A stretch of 40,145 nucleotides of DNA from Gammaproteobacteria bacterium (GTDB taxonomy: Bacteria; Pseudomonadota; Gammaproteobacteria; Enterobacterales; Aeromonadaceae), in contig JAAEZO010000008.1 in the NCBI GenBank assembly GCA_018222825.1, positions 1-40,145 on the forward strand, given 5' to 3'. Shown here in pieces: positions 16,872 through 25,882 of the stretch. The notes beneath the pieces were generated by a model. It did not search any database. It saw only the letters and a program-made list of their open reading frames with translations, and was not told where the DNA came from. The position numbers were made by a program, and so were the translations under genes. Position 1 is the stretch's first letter. Every line of letters starts with the position of its first letter.

Positions 16872-17216
16872 TCACAGTGGATAAAAGTAAAACAGCAGCA
16901 GGGTGAACAGGGCCGCGGCAACCAGCAGCAGCAGGTAGATTTTCAGGAACTGCTGATGGCGCCCTCCCTTGAGATGCACCAGGGTAAAGGCGGTGACTGC
17001 CAGCCCCAGGATGCCAAACGTACCAACATGAAACCAAATGCTGTGCGGCGTCAGCCATTCGGTTCTTACGGCAATATCCTGGTAACGCAGATACCCGAAC
17101 TGCTGCTCCGGGCGACCGTAATGAAACACCAGCAGCAGCAGTGTATACAGGCTCCAGCCGCCGAGAGTCATGGCCACCAGCAACTTTCCCAGCCAATCGA
17201 TGCGTTGTTGTACCAT
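16872..17216 (-). CDS. Small three-helix membrane protein, function unknown
   Basis: A 114 aa protein with three predicted membrane segments: LLVAMTLGGWSLYTLLLLV near residues 12-30, VGTFGILGLAVTAFTLV in the middle, and YLLLLVAAALFTLLLFYFY at the C terminus. The chosen ATG has CGGAGG five bases before it; an ATG six codons upstream has a weaker site. It is divergent from asnS, and the next gene downstream on the same strand is the L,D-transpeptidase, about 85 bp away. I do not recognise the family and see no catalytic motif. Confidence 0.7.
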   Translation of the reverse strand: MVQQRIDWLGKLLVAMTLGGWSLYTLLLLVFHYGRPEQQFGYLRYQDIAVRTEWLTPHSIWFHVGTFGILGLAVTAFTLVHLKGGRHQQFLKIYLLLLVAAALFTLLLFYFYPL

Positions 17217-17332
17217 GGTTGCCTCCGGGTTCATCTTTTGCTTGAGTCCTGAGACTACAGAGGTAACATTAGCTTTCTTATATAGTCTATCGGCCTGACG
17301 CCGATTTAGTTAAAGCTGGAGAGCGATTTCAC

Positions 17333-18733
17333 ATGACCCACGCATCCGTTACTGATGTGCTGGCGGGCAAATATCCTGTTGGCACCACCCTGACTGTTAA
17401 AGGGTGGATTCGTACTCGCCGTGACTCCAAGGCGGGTATCTCGTTTTTGGCAGTACACGATGGCAGTTGCTTCAATCCGGTGCAGGCCGTGGTACCCAAT
17501 AACGTGGCGAATTATCAGAATGAAGTGGTGCGTCTGACCACCGGCTGTTCGGTTGAAGTCACCGGCACCGTGGTGGCCTCTCAGGGTCAGGGCCAGGACT
17601 TTGAACTGCAGGCCACCGACGTCAAGGTCATCGGCTGGGTCGACGATCCCGACACCTACCCCATGGCCGCCAAGCGCCACTCCATCGAGTACCTGCGTGA
17701 ATACGCCCACCTGCGTCCGCGTACCAACATGATGGGCGCGGTTACTCGAGTGCGTAACTGCCTGGCGCAGGCCATTCACCGCTTCTTTCACGAGAGTGGT
17801 TATGCCTGGGTCGCCACCCCGCTCATTACCGCTTCCGACTGCGAAGGCGCCGGCGAAATGTTCCGGGTTTCTACCCTGGATATGCAGAACCTGCCCCGCA
17901 CCGACAAGGGCGATATCGACTACAGCGAAGACTTCTTCGGTAAGGAAACCTTCCTCACCGTGTCCGGCCAGCTGAACGGCGAAGCCTACGCCTGTGCCAT
18001 GAGCAAGATTTATACCTTTGGCCCGACCTTCCGCGCCGAAAACTCCAACACCAGCCGCCACCTGGCCGAGTTCTGGATGGTGGAGCCCGAGCTGGCCTTT
18101 GCCGACCTGAACGACATCGCCAACCTGGCGGAAAACATGCTGAAGTATGTGTTCAACGCCGTGCTGACCGAGCGCATGGACGACATGAACTTCTTCGCCC
18201 AGCGTGTCGATAAAGACGCCATTACCCGCCTGCAAAGCTTTGTAGAGCAGGACTTCGCCCAGGTGGATTACACCGATGCGGTCGAGATCCTGCAAAACTG
18301 CGGCAAGAAGTTCGAATTCCCGGTGGCATGGGGTGTTGACCTGTCTTCCGAGCACGAGCGCTACCTGGCCGAAGAACACTTCAAGGCACCGGTGGTGGTG
18401 AAGAACTATCCCAAGGACATCAAGTCTTTCTACATGAAGCTGAACCCGGACGGCAAAACCGTGGCGGCCATGGATGTACTGGCTCCGGGCATCGGCGAGA
18501 TCATCGGTGGCTCCCAGCGGGAAGAAGTGCTGGAAGTGCTGGACAGCCGTATGGAAGAAATGGGCCTGAACCCGGCAGACTACGGCTGGTATCGGGATCT
18601 GCGCCGTTACGGCACCGTGCCTCACTCCGGCTTTGGTCTTGGCTTCGAGCGTCTGGTGGCTTACGTGACCGGCATGGCTAACGTACGCGACGTCATCCCC
18701 TTCCCCCGCACCCCGCGCAACGCCGACTTCTGA
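17333..18733 (+). CDS. asnS: Asparaginyl-tRNA synthetase
   Basis: Charges tRNA-Asn with asparagine in the cytoplasm. It is 466 aa, the same length as the E. coli enzyme. An N-terminal OB-fold anticodon-binding domain covers about residues 15-100 ([18 protein letters not shown]). The class II catalytic core follows with motif 2, [21 protein letters not shown], near residue 230 and motif 3, [12 protein letters not shown], at the C terminus. GGAGAG stands about ten bases before the ATG, and a TATAGT at 17281-17286 may be its -10, though no good -35 was found. A strong terminator follows, so it looks monocistronic. Confidence 0.98.
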   Translation: MTHASVTDVLAGKYPVGTTLTVKGWIRTRRDSKAGISFLAVHDGSCFNPVQAVVPNNVANYQNEVVRLTTGCSVEVTGTVVASQGQGQDFELQATDVKVIGWVDDPDTYPMAAKRHSIEYLREYAHLRPRTNMMGAVTRVRNCLAQAIHRFFHESGYAWVATPLITASDCEGAGEMFRVSTLDMQNLPRTDKGDIDYSEDFFGKETFLTVSGQLNGEAYACAMSKIYTFGPTFRAENSNTSRHLAEFWMVEPELAFADLNDIANLAENMLKYVFNAVLTERMDDMNFFAQRVDKDAITRLQSFVEQDFAQVDYTDAVEILQNCGKKFEFPVAWGVDLSSEHERYLAEEHFKAPVVVKNYPKDIKSFYMKLNPDGKTVAAMDVLAPGIGEIIGGSQREEVLEVLDSRMEEMGLNPADYGWYRDLRRYGTVPHSGFGLGFERLVAYVTGMANVRDVIPFPRTPRNADF

Positions 18734-18753
18734 TTGTCATTACAGATAAATGC

Positions 18754-18782
18754 AAAAAGCCCCGGTTTCGGGGCTTTTTTTT
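18754..18782 (+). terminator. Rho-independent terminator of asnS
   Basis: A stem of AGCCCCG and CGGGGCT around a GTTT loop, with an A-run before it and eight T after it, 20 bp past the asnS stop. Because of the flanking A-run it could also work in the opposite direction. Confidence 0.93.
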
Positions 18783-18839
18783 GTTTTACAGACATTGAAC
18801 GAACTGAAAATGGGGTTGTAGGGGCTAGTTTGCCTTTAT

Positions 18840-18940
18840 CGTCACCCTCGCGAAGGCGGGGGCCAGTGCCTTTGCAGGCGACTCACCGTCTGACCGTTCT
18901 GCGCCACAGGTCCTGGATTCCCGCCTTCGCGGGAATGACG
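18840..18940. repeat. Inverted pair of REP-like palindromes
   Basis: Two arms in opposite orientation. The left arm 18840-18865 contains CGCGAAGGCGGG and the right arm 18914-18940 contains CCCGCCTTCGCGGGAATGACG. Each arm contains its own small palindrome, and the pair could fold into one long hairpin. The core resembles the widespread REP/REPIN type of intergenic repeat seen in many proteobacteria. The left arm has diverged from the right. It lies directly after the asnS terminator. Confidence 0.75.
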
Positions 18941-18990
18941 GCAGAACCACTCTTTGATCTGGCAACAGGCGGCGCCGTAGTATCAGGGAT

Positions 18991-19088
18991 GACAAAGGGA
19001 TCTGCTCCGCCGACCTTCCGTTTCAGGGACGAAACGGAGAGCGTACATGGAGGTATTCACAGCGAGTCGACGGAGCGGGCCCTTTGTC
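18991..19088 (+). repeat. Structured repeat, copy C
   Basis: First of four copies of an apparently related element. The outer stem pairs 18991-19009 (GACAAAGGG and GCTCCG) with 19071-19088 (CGGAGC and CCTTTGTC). An inner hairpin TCCGTTTC / GAAACGGA (19017-19024 with 19031-19038) follows GCCGACC. The conserved part GAGCGTACATGGAGGTAT, five variable bases, then GCGAGTCG closes it. It sits between asnS and the purine permease, whose 3' ends converge, 38 bp from the permease stop. See copies A, B and D. Confidence 0.8.
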
Positions 19089-19125
19089 CGACGTTTACAC
19101 TATCCCACCTCACGCCTAATCATCA

Positions 19126-20418
19126 TCAGATCCCGAAGGCAAATTTCAGCGCAAACATGGCCGCCAGTGCCCAGACCACGGGGCTGACTTCGGCGGCACG
19201 ACCGGCCAGCAGTTTGACCGCCACAAAGCTGATAAAGCCGAAGGCGATGCCGTTGGCGATGGAAAAGGAGAACGGCATCATCACCAGCACCACCACGGCA
19301 GGCACCGCTTCGGTGATGTCATCCCAGTGCAGATGGCTAAGCTGGCCCATCATCAGCACCGCCACATACACCAGGGCGCCGGCGGTTGCATAGGCCGGCA
19401 CCATGCCCGCCAGCGGCGAGAACAGCAGTGCGGCAATAAACATCAGGCCGGTCACCACGGCGGTGAGGCCGCTGCGTCCGCCCACGGCCACACCGGCGGC
19501 ACTTTCCACATAAGAAGTGGTGGTCGAGGTACCCAGTACCGAGCCCGCGATGGAGGCGGAGCTGTCGGCCAGCAGGGCACGGCCCAGACGTGGCAACCGG
19601 CCTTTTTCATCCAGCAGTTTCGCGCGCTGAGCCACCGCAACCAGGGTACCGGAAGTATCGAACAGGTCGACAAACAGAAAAGCGAAAATCACCGACAGCA
19701 TGCCGATATTGAAGGCGCCGGCGATGTCCAGCTGCATAAAGGTCGGCATGATGGACGGCGGCGCAGAGACGATGCCCTGATACTGAATGTCGCCAAACGC
19801 CACACCCAGTCCGGTAATAATCAGAATACCGATCATTACCGCACCACGCATGCCGCGAGCGGCCATGCCGATGATCAGGAAAAAGCCCAGCGTCGCCAGG
19901 CCCACCTGCAGGCTGGTGACATCACCCAACCCCACCATGGTGGCCGGATTACCAACGATAATGCCGGCATTCTTGAGGCCAACCAGCGCCAGAAACAAGC
20001 CAATACCGGCGGCAATGCCGATTTTCAGCGGGCCGGGAATGGAGTTGATGATCCATTCACGCACCTTGAACAGGCTCAGCAGCACGAAGATACAACCGGA
20101 AAAGAACACCGCGCCCAGGGCGCTCTGCCAGCTATAGCCTTCGGTCAGTACCACAGTGTAGGTAAAGAAGGCGTTCAGACCCATGCCCGGTGCCAACGCA
20201 ATGGGATAGTTGGCCACCAGCCCCATGATGAAGCAGCCGATGGCCGCCGCCAGACAGGTCGCCACAAATACGGCGCCATAATCCATGCCCGCCTCGGACA
20301 AAATCGCCGGGTTGACGAAGATGATATAGGCCATGGTCAGAAAGGTGGTGATGCCCGCTACCACCTCCTGCCGCACGTTAGTACCTAATTCCTTCAGGTG
20401 AAAGTATTTATCTAGCAT
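19126..20418 (-). CDS. Purine permease, NCS2 family AzgA-like
   Basis: Inner-membrane proton-coupled uptake protein for purine bases (adenine, guanine or hypoxanthine), resembling the E. coli GhxP/PurP group. It is 430 aa, the usual family length. About 12-14 membrane segments are visible. Recognisable motifs are GITTFLTMAYIIFVNPAIL near residue 22, APGMGLNAFFTY near 78, a conserved TSTTTSYVESAAGVAVGGRSG region near 285, and LFDTSGTLVAV in between. The substrate cannot be assigned by eye. A good promoter lies upstream, but no ribosome site precedes the ATG. Its 3' end converges with asnS. Confidence 0.9.
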   Translation of the reverse strand: MLDKYFHLKELGTNVRQEVVAGITTFLTMAYIIFVNPAILSEAGMDYGAVFVATCLAAAIGCFIMGLVANYPIALAPGMGLNAFFTYTVVLTEGYSWQSALGAVFFSGCIFVLLSLFKVREWIINSIPGPLKIGIAAGIGLFLALVGLKNAGIIVGNPATMVGLGDVTSLQVGLATLGFFLIIGMAARGMRGAVMIGILIITGLGVAFGDIQYQGIVSAPPSIMPTFMQLDIAGAFNIGMLSVIFAFLFVDLFDTSGTLVAVAQRAKLLDEKGRLPRLGRALLADSSASIAGSVLGTSTTTSYVESAAGVAVGGRSGLTAVVTGLMFIAALLFSPLAGMVPAYATAGALVYVAVLMMGQLSHLHWDDITEAVPAVVVLVMMPFSFSIANGIAFGFISFVAVKLLAGRAAEVSPVVWALAAMFALKFAFGI

Positions 20419-20453
20419 AGGGGGGATCTACTGTATGAATAAAAGAACTTAAA

Positions 20454-20482
20454 ATTATCGACTTAAAAGACCCCTTTGGCAA
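20454..20482 (-). promoter_or_regulatory. Sigma-70 promoter of the purine permease
   Basis: Read leftwards, TTGCCA (plus-strand 20477-20482), a 17 bp spacer, then GATAAT (20454-20459). Both hexamers match five of six consensus bases. The predicted start lies about 30 nt before the permease ATG, leaving a short leader with no Shine-Dalgarno. Confidence 0.72.
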
Positions 20483-20554
20483 TCATCCTGCACCAGCGGC
20501 GGCCCGTCAGCGGCAAATAAAACGGGCTAACCCAGCTCCCCACTTCTCCCCGGC

Positions 20555-20596
20555 TTGACTACGATCAACTATCCTTCTGGTCATCGCTGTTAGGCT
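20555..20596 (+). promoter_or_regulatory. FNR-like class II promoter of torECAD
   Basis: TTGAC, TACG, ATCAA at 20555-20568 matches the FNR consensus TTGAT-N4-ATCAA in nine of ten bases. A weak -10, TAGGCT, sits at 20591-20596. The implied start near 20603 puts the box centre at -41.5, exactly the class II activator position. FNR senses absence of oxygen, which suits TMAO respiration. The -10 matches only three of six bases, so activator dependence is expected. Confidence 0.6.
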
Positions 20597-20608
20597 TCTT
20601 TCAGTGCT

Positions 20609-20634
20609 TGTCGCATGCCGTTCTTGATGCGACA
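20609..20634 (+). other. Leader hairpin in the torE 5' untranslated region
   Basis: A perfect 8 bp stem TGTCGCAT / ATGCGACA with a 10 nt loop, starting about six bases after the predicted transcription start. It may protect the 5' end or be a regulator site; no T-tract follows. Confidence 0.45.
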
Positions 20635-20705
20635 CAGGCAACTCTTTTTACTACCTACTACGCTCATGAGCAGAACACCGACTCCGGAACGTCAAGGACA
20701 TCACC

Positions 20706-20876
20706 ATGAACAAGACCCCTTCCACTCCAGCTCACTCCCGTCGCCGGGAATGGCTGACATTTCTGTTGATTACCGCGGTTTTCTTTCCCCTGCTCAGCAT
20801 AATGGCGGTGGGCGGATACGGCTTTATTGTCTGGATGCTACAGATCTTTTTCGGTCCTCCCGGTCACGGTGTATGA
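20706..20876 (+). CDS. torE: TorE/NapE-type small membrane protein
   Basis: A 56 aa single-pass inner-membrane protein. It starts MNKTPSTPAHSRRREW, has a hydrophobic segment FLLITAVFFPLLSIMAVGGY, and ends with FIVWMLQIFFGPPG, the strongly conserved pattern of TorE/NapE proteins of Shewanella and relatives. Its exact role is unresolved; it is usually first in tor or nap operons. AAGGA lies about nine bases before the ATG. It is followed by torC after 37 bp. Confidence 0.88.
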   Translation: MNKTPSTPAHSRRREWLTFLLITAVFFPLLSIMAVGGYGFIVWMLQIFFGPPGHGV

Positions 20877-20913
20877 CCTTCAACGCCCTTTCGATCCTTG
20901 AGCGAGAACCGCT

Positions 20914-22101
20914 ATGTTGACCTTACTTAAAAAAATCTGGAATACCCTCAAGCGCCCCCCGGTGCATATCAGCCTGGGTGTGCTGACCCTGGGCGGCTTT
21001 GTGGCCGGCGTGATTTTCTGGGGCGGCTTCAACACCGCGCTGGAAGCCACCAATACCGAAGAGTTCTGTATCGGCTGCCATGAAATGGAGGCCAACGTCT
21101 ATCAGGAGCTGCAGGAGACCATTCACTGGTCCAACCGTTCCGGCGTTCGTGCCACCTGCCCCGACTGCCACGTGCCTCATAACTGGACCGACAAGATTGC
21201 CCGCAAGATGCAGGCCAGCAAGGAAGTCTGGGGCAAGGTGTTCGGCACCATCGACACCCGGGAAAAATTCCTCGAAAAACGGCTGGAGCTGGCGCAGCAC
21301 GAGTGGGCACGCTTTTCGGCCAACGGCTCGCTCGAATGCCGTAACTGTCACGATTACAACAGCATGAACTGGGACGTGATGTCCGACGAAGCCAGGCGCT
21401 TCATGAAGCCTGCCGCCGAGCGTAACCAGAGCTGTCTCGATTGTCACAAGGGCATAGCCCACCATCTGCCGGAGCAGATGACCTTCAAGGATCCGGCACT
21501 CGACCAGCTGGAGCAGCGCGCCCAGGGGCTGAGCCCGGATGAAGGCGGCAACTACTACACCGTCAAGGCCGTCACCCTGTATCTGGATCCCGAACTGACC
21601 CAGGAAGCCGGTGAGCTGGAAGCGGCCAGCCCGGTCAAGCTGCTGGAAGAAAACGGCGACAGCGTCAAGCTGCAACTGTCCGCCTGGCGCAAGACCCGTG
21701 GTTTTGGCCGCGTGCTGTATGAAGACTTCGGCATGAACATCACCAGTCTGGTACTGGAAAAAGAAGTGGCTCAGGACGAAACGCTGGTACGAGTGCTGGA
21801 TGACGCCAAGGTGGATGAGCTGACCGGTCTGCCCTGGGAGCCGGTAGAAGTAGCCCTGTGGACCCAGCCCGGCGCCCTGCTGCCCGAAGCCGAAGACCTC
21901 TGGGGTTATGCCCGTGATACCTATCGCAGCGCTTGCAGCGTGTGTCACTCCCAGCCGGCAGAAGCACACTTCGACGCCAATACCTGGCCGGGCATGTTTG
22001 CCGGTATGGTCGGCTTCACCAACATGGATGCCGATACCCAGGCGCTGGTACTCAAGTATTTGCAGAAACATTCGTCCGACTATTCCGACGGCGCACACTG
22101 A
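20914..22101 (+). CDS. torC: TorC pentaheme c-type cytochrome
   Basis: Membrane-anchored electron donor to TorA; it takes electrons from menaquinol. It is 395 aa. An N-terminal anchor near residues 18-38 (ISLGVLTLGGFVAGVIFWGG) precedes the NapC/NirT domain with four CXXCH haem sites: CIGCH at 52, CPDCH at 82, CRNCH at 142 and CLDCH at 174. A C-terminal monohaem domain holds the fifth, CSVCH at 341. Five haems and this layout are those of TorC. In relatives the apocytochrome also acts in Tor signalling, but no torS, torT or torR is in the window. Confidence 0.96.
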   Translation: MLTLLKKIWNTLKRPPVHISLGVLTLGGFVAGVIFWGGFNTALEATNTEEFCIGCHEMEANVYQELQETIHWSNRSGVRATCPDCHVPHNWTDKIARKMQASKEVWGKVFGTIDTREKFLEKRLELAQHEWARFSANGSLECRNCHDYNSMNWDVMSDEARRFMKPAAERNQSCLDCHKGIAHHLPEQMTFKDPALDQLEQRAQGLSPDEGGNYYTVKAVTLYLDPELTQEAGELEAASPVKLLEENGDSVKLQLSAWRKTRGFGRVLYEDFGMNITSLVLEKEVAQDETLVRVLDDAKVDELTGLPWEPVEVALWTQPGALLPEAEDLWGYARDTYRSACSVCHSQPAEAHFDANTWPGMFAGMVGFTNMDADTQALVLKYLQKHSSDYSDGAH

Positions 22102-22125
22102 TCACGAGTTGACGAGGCAAAGAAT

Positions 22126-24594
22126 ATGGCAATTTCACGCAGACATTTTCTCAAGGGACTGGCCGCCAGCTCGGCAGCGGCCCTGATCGGCCAGAGCCTG
22201 CTGGTGCGCACGGCCCAGGCGGCGGTCTCCGCCGAGGGAAGCTGGAAGATGGCCGGCTCTCACTGGGGTGCCTTCAAGGCACTGGTGAAAGGGGGTGTGG
22301 TCAGCGAGGTCAAGGCCTTCGAGCTGGATAAACACCCCACCGACATGCTGAACGGCATCAAGGGACTGATTTACAACCCTTCGCGTATTCGCTATCCCAT
22401 GGCGCGGCTGGACTGGCTGAAAAACCGCGAAAACAGCGACCGTACCCAACGGGGTGACAACCGCTTCGTCCGTCTGACCTGGGACGAAGCACTCGACCTG
22501 TTCCATGAAGAACTGGAGCGCACCCAAACCCAATACGGCCCCTGGGCACTGTATGCCGGCGCCACCGGCTGGCGCCAGACCGGCCAGTTTCACAGCTGCG
22601 GCAACCACATGCAGCGGGCGGTCAACCTGCACGGCAACTTCGTCAGCAAGGTGGGCGACTACTCCACCGGTGCCGGCCAGGTGATCATGCCCTATGTACT
22701 GGGCTCTACCGAGGTATACGATCAGGGCACCTCCTGGCCGCTGATCCTGGAGCACACCAAAACCCTGGTATTGTGGGCCAACGATCCGTTCAAGAACCTG
22801 CAGGTCGGCTGGAACTGCGAAACCCACCAGTCCTACGGCTATCTGGAACAGCTCAAGGCCAAAATCGCCGACGGCAGCATCAAGGTGGTCAGCATCGACC
22901 CGGTGCAAACCAAAACCCAGGCCTATCTGGGCTGCGAACAGCTCTATATCAACCCCCAGAGCGACGTGGCCTTCATGCTGGCCATCGCCCATACCCTGTA
23001 CAAGGAAGAACTGTACGACAAGAGTTTCCTCGGTACCTACACCCTGGGTTTCGAGCCCTTTATCGACTATGTGCTGGGCAAGACCGAAGACAAGGTGGAA
23101 AGAACCCCCGAATGGGCGGCGGCCATCTGCGGCATAAAGGCCGACCGCATTCGCGAATTCGCCCGCCAGCTGGCGAGTGATCGCACCCAGCTGATGTTTG
23201 GCTGGGCCATTCAGCGTCAGCAACATGGCGAGCAGCCCTACTGGGCCGGTGCCGTGCTGGCGGCCATGCTGGGCCAGATTGGCCTGCCCGGCGGCGGCAT
23301 CAGCTATGCGCATCACTACAGCTCCATCGGCGTGCCGGCAACCAATGCCAGCGCCCCGGGCGGTTTTCCCCGCAACCTGGATCCGGGCAAGACGCCGTTG
23401 CACGACAACAACGACTTCAACGGCACCAGCCGCATTATTCCGGTGGCCCGCTGGATCGACTGCCTGCTGGAGCCGGGTGGAAAAATCCAGTACAACGGCA
23501 GTGATGTCACCTTCCCCGATATCAAAATGTGTATCTTCAGTGGCTGTAATCCCTGGCACCATCACCAGGATCACAACCGCATGAAGCAGGCATTCCGCAA
23601 ACTGGAAACCGTGGTCACCATCGATTATTCCTGGAACGCCACCTGCCGCTTCTCGGATCTGGTGCTGCCGGCCTGTACCCAGTTCGAGCGCAACGACATC
23701 GACATCTATGGCTCCTACGCCAAGCGTGGCCTGCTGGCCATGCACAAGCTGGTGGACCCGCTGTTCCATTCCCGCAGCGACTTCGATATTTTCACCGCCC
23801 TGTGCCGTCGTTACGGCCGCCATGAGGAATACACCCAAGGCAAGGACGAGCGCCAGTGGCTGGCCCAGCTGTACAACGAATGCAAGGCCGCCAACGATGG
23901 CAGCTATGCCATGCCCGAATTCGACGAGTTCTGGGAGCAGGGCTATGTGGACTTCGGTGAAGGCAGCGACTGGGTACGCCATGCCGCCTTCAGGGAAGAC
24001 CCGGAAGTCAACGCCGTGGGCACCCCCTCCGGCTTTATCGAGATCAGCAGCCGCAAAATCGGCAGCTACGGCTACGAAGACTGCAAGTCTCACCCTATAT
24101 GGATGGAAAAAACCGAGCGTTCTCACGGGGGGCCGGGCTCGGACCAGTACCCGCTGTGGCTGCAATCGGTTCACCCGGATCAGCGACTGCACTCGCAGAT
24201 GTGCGAGTCCGACGAATATCGGGCCACCTATGCGGTGCAGGGACGGGAGCCGGTGTATCTGAGCCCTGCCGATGCCGAGGCGCGTGGTATCAGCGACGGC
24301 GATCTGGTACGGGTATTCAACGGCCGAGGCCAGCTGCTGGCCGGGGCCCGAGTATCGGATCGCTTCCCGTCCGGGGTGATCCGTATTCACGAAGGTGCCT
24401 GGTACGGCCCGACCGATGCCAGCATCGGCGCGCTCGACACCTATGGCGACCCCAACACCCTGACCATGGATGTGGGCACCTCCAGACTGGCCCAGGCCCC
24501 CAGTGCCAACACCTGTCTGGTGGAAATCGAGAAATTCACCGGCCCAGTGCCTGCCGTGACCTCCTTTGGTGGTCCTGAAATGGTGGAAATTTAA
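22126..24594 (+). CDS. torA: Trimethylamine N-oxide reductase TorA
   Basis: Periplasmic molybdoenzyme of the DMSO reductase family that reduces TMAO to trimethylamine as terminal electron acceptor. It is 822 aa, within the family range. A twin-arginine signal SRRHFLKG starts at residue 4 and cleavage is likely after AQA at residue 32. The expected molybdenum-ligand serine is Ser180 in [10 protein letters not shown]-terminal cofactor motifs such as [13 protein letters not shown] are present. There is no N-terminal Fe-S cysteine motif, as expected for this subgroup. GAGG precedes the ATG. It overlaps torD by one base. Confidence 0.97.
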   Translation: MAISRRHFLKGLAASSAAALIGQSLLVRTAQAAVSAEGSWKMAGSHWGAFKALVKGGVVSEVKAFELDKHPTDMLNGIKGLIYNPSRIRYPMARLDWLKNRENSDRTQRGDNRFVRLTWDEALDLFHEELERTQTQYGPWALYAGATGWRQTGQFHSCGNHMQRAVNLHGNFVSKVGDYSTGAGQVIMPYVLGSTEVYDQGTSWPLILEHTKTLVLWANDPFKNLQVGWNCETHQSYGYLEQLKAKIADGSIKVVSIDPVQTKTQAYLGCEQLYINPQSDVAFMLAIAHTLYKEELYDKSFLGTYTLGFEPFIDYVLGKTEDKVERTPEWAAAICGIKADRIREFARQLASDRTQLMFGWAIQRQQHGEQPYWAGAVLAAMLGQIGLPGGGISYAHHYSSIGVPATNASAPGGFPRNLDPGKTPLHDNNDFNGTSRIIPVARWIDCLLEPGGKIQYNGSDVTFPDIKMCIFSGCNPWHHHQDHNRMKQAFRKLETVVTIDYSWNATCRFSDLVLPACTQFERNDIDIYGSYAKRGLLAMHKLVDPLFHSRSDFDIFTALCRRYGRHEEYTQGKDERQWLAQLYNECKAANDGSYAMPEFDEFWEQGYVDFGEGSDWVRHAAFREDPEVNAVGTPSGFIEISSRKIGSYGYEDCKSHPIWMEKTERSHGGPGSDQYPLWLQSVHPDQRLHSQMCESDEYRATYAVQGREPVYLSPADAEARGISDGDLVRVFNGRGQLLAGARVSDRFPSGVIRIHEGAWYGPTDASIGALDTYGDPNTLTMDVGTSRLAQAPSANTCLVEIEKFTGPVPAVTSFGGPEMVEI

Positions 24595-25241
24595 TGACAC
24601 ACAACACCACGGCAGGCGAAAGCCTGCCCCTGTCGGCAACCGAATACTGGCAACAGCAGGCGTTGCTGTGCCAGTGGTTTGCTACCCTGCTGTCGAAAGA
24701 GCTGAACGAGGCCGAGGTGCAAGCCTACCAGGCCGGCGATGCAACCCCCTTGCTGGACGAACTGGCCCTGCAGCCGGCGCTGTCCGAACCGGCCAAACGA
24801 CTGCGTCAGGCCATCGGCACCCTGTCGCTGCTGCAGCACGCGAGGCTGGAGTTGGCTGCCGACTTCGCCGGCCTGTTTCTGAGCGATGCCCGTCATGGCC
24901 CCGCACCTTATGCCTCGCTGTATCAGGACAACGGCAACTTCAATGGCCCTGCCGCCCAGCGCATGCAGCAGCGGCTGGCGGCGGCGGGTTACGCGGTGGA
25001 TGGCGACTTCAAAGAGCCGCCGGATCACCTGGCGGTGATGCTGGATTATCTGGCCGAAGGCTATCGACGACTGGCTCTGGCGTCTTCGCCTGAGGCTGAA
25101 GCCGACCTCAAGCTGTTCGTACAGCAGGAGCTGGCCAGTTGGCTGCCCGAGTTGAGCCGCCGCGCTAAAAACACCGACACCGCCAGCGACGTCTATCCGG
25201 CGCTGCTGGCCCTGGTGACGGCTTTTTGTCAGCAGCCCTGA
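24594..25241 (+). CDS. torD: TorD chaperone for TorA maturation
   Basis: Cytoplasmic system-specific chaperone that binds the TorA signal and prepares the apoenzyme for cofactor insertion before Tat export. It is 215 aa, all-helical by composition, with the family pattern EPPDHLAVMLDYLAEGYR (E(P)xDH) at about residues 141-158. The start overlaps the torA stop as TAATG, so translation is coupled. It is the last gene of torECAD, followed by a strong terminator. Confidence 0.93.
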   Translation: MTHNTTAGESLPLSATEYWQQQALLCQWFATLLSKELNEAEVQAYQAGDATPLLDELALQPALSEPAKRLRQAIGTLSLLQHARLELAADFAGLFLSDARHGPAPYASLYQDNGNFNGPAAQRMQQRLAAAGYAVDGDFKEPPDHLAVMLDYLAEGYRRLALASSPEAEADLKLFVQQELASWLPELSRRAKNTDTASDVYPALLALVTAFCQQP

Positions 25242-25268
25242 ATTATAGCCGTATTGGCATCACCCATT

Positions 25269-25295
25269 AAAAAGCCCCGCCGGAGCGGGGCTTTT
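25269..25295. terminator. Bidirectional terminator between torD and hupE
   Basis: Stem AGCCCCGC / GCGGGGCT around a CGGA loop, with four or five A before and four T after, between converging operons. It can end both torECAD and the urease operon. Confidence 0.9.
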
Positions 25296-25316
25296 CATTA
25301 GTTTGAGCGTAACGAC

Positions 25317-25880
25317 TCACATCGCGGATATCGCCGCCAGCATTCCGGCGCCCGCCATGGCTGCCCCAGTCACTCGCACTAGAGTGGCATGCCACTTGGC
25401 GGCGGCCAGCCAGCCAATGCCATGCAGCGCCACGGTCGCCACCATAAAACCGGTCACATAGCCGGTAACCAGCCGGAAAGCCGGCAGCTCGAGTCCATGC
25501 GCATTGCCGTGCAGCAGACCGAACAGGGCACAACACATCATGGTTGCAGCGGAAAAACCACCCACGCCAACCGCCAGCATCAGACCCAGCACCACCAGTG
25601 AAAGCTGAATACCGGTTTCCACACCGGCAATGCCAACCCCGCCGATGCCGATCAATGCCCCTGCCAGCATGAAACCGACAAACAGTACCGGCAACTGCCA
25701 GTGCGGCCGCTCTCGGCCTGCGACCGCCAGCATGCCCACCGCCACCATGGCCAGCAGATGATCCCAACCCAGCAAGGGATGCAACAATCCTGAAATAACC
25801 CCTTGAGTTTCATGGCCGGTATGGGCGAAGGCCAGGCCGGGAGCAAGCGCCAGCAGGCCGGTAAGCGTTTTCTTTATCAT
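25317..25880 (-). CDS. hupE: HupE/UreJ nickel permease
   Basis: Inner-membrane nickel uptake protein that supplies the urease active site. It is 187 aa with a signal peptide ending LAFA and a His-containing start of the mature part (HTGHE). Six or so membrane segments follow. The two family motifs are present: HPLLGWDHLLAM near residue 34 and FGLLHGNAHGLE near residue 119. The AAGGAGA ribosome site overlaps the ureG end, with a 2 bp gap. Such proteins are called UreJ when in urease operons. Confidence 0.93.
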   Translation of the reverse strand: MIKKTLTGLLALAPGLAFAHTGHETQGVISGLLHPLLGWDHLLAMVAVGMLAVAGRERPHWQLPVLFVGFMLAGALIGIGGVGIAGVETGIQLSLVVLGLMLAVGVGGFSAATMMCCALFGLLHGNAHGLELPAFRLVTGYVTGFMVATVALHGIGWLAAAKWHATLVRVTGAAMAGAGMLAAISAM

Positions 25881-25882
25881 GG

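Larger units (their letters stand above)
20483..20705. other. Divergent control region between the purine permease and torE
   Basis: These bases hold the FNR-like box at 20555-20568, a weak -10 at 20591-20596 and a leader hairpin at 20609-20634, all serving torE on the plus strand. No PurR-type operator or TorR-type repeated box was recognised. No gene is present. Confidence 0.55.

Noticed and set aside
17306-18625. A 439-codon open frame on the minus strand opposite asnS
   Set aside because: It is antisense to a complete asparaginyl-tRNA synthetase and rich in His and Val of the shadow-frame type.
22135-24639. An 834-codon open frame on the minus strand opposite torA
   Set aside because: It mirrors torA almost exactly, has a composition dominated by Gly, His and Val without any family motif, and torA itself has full domain and motif support. 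It is a by-product of GC-biased codon use.
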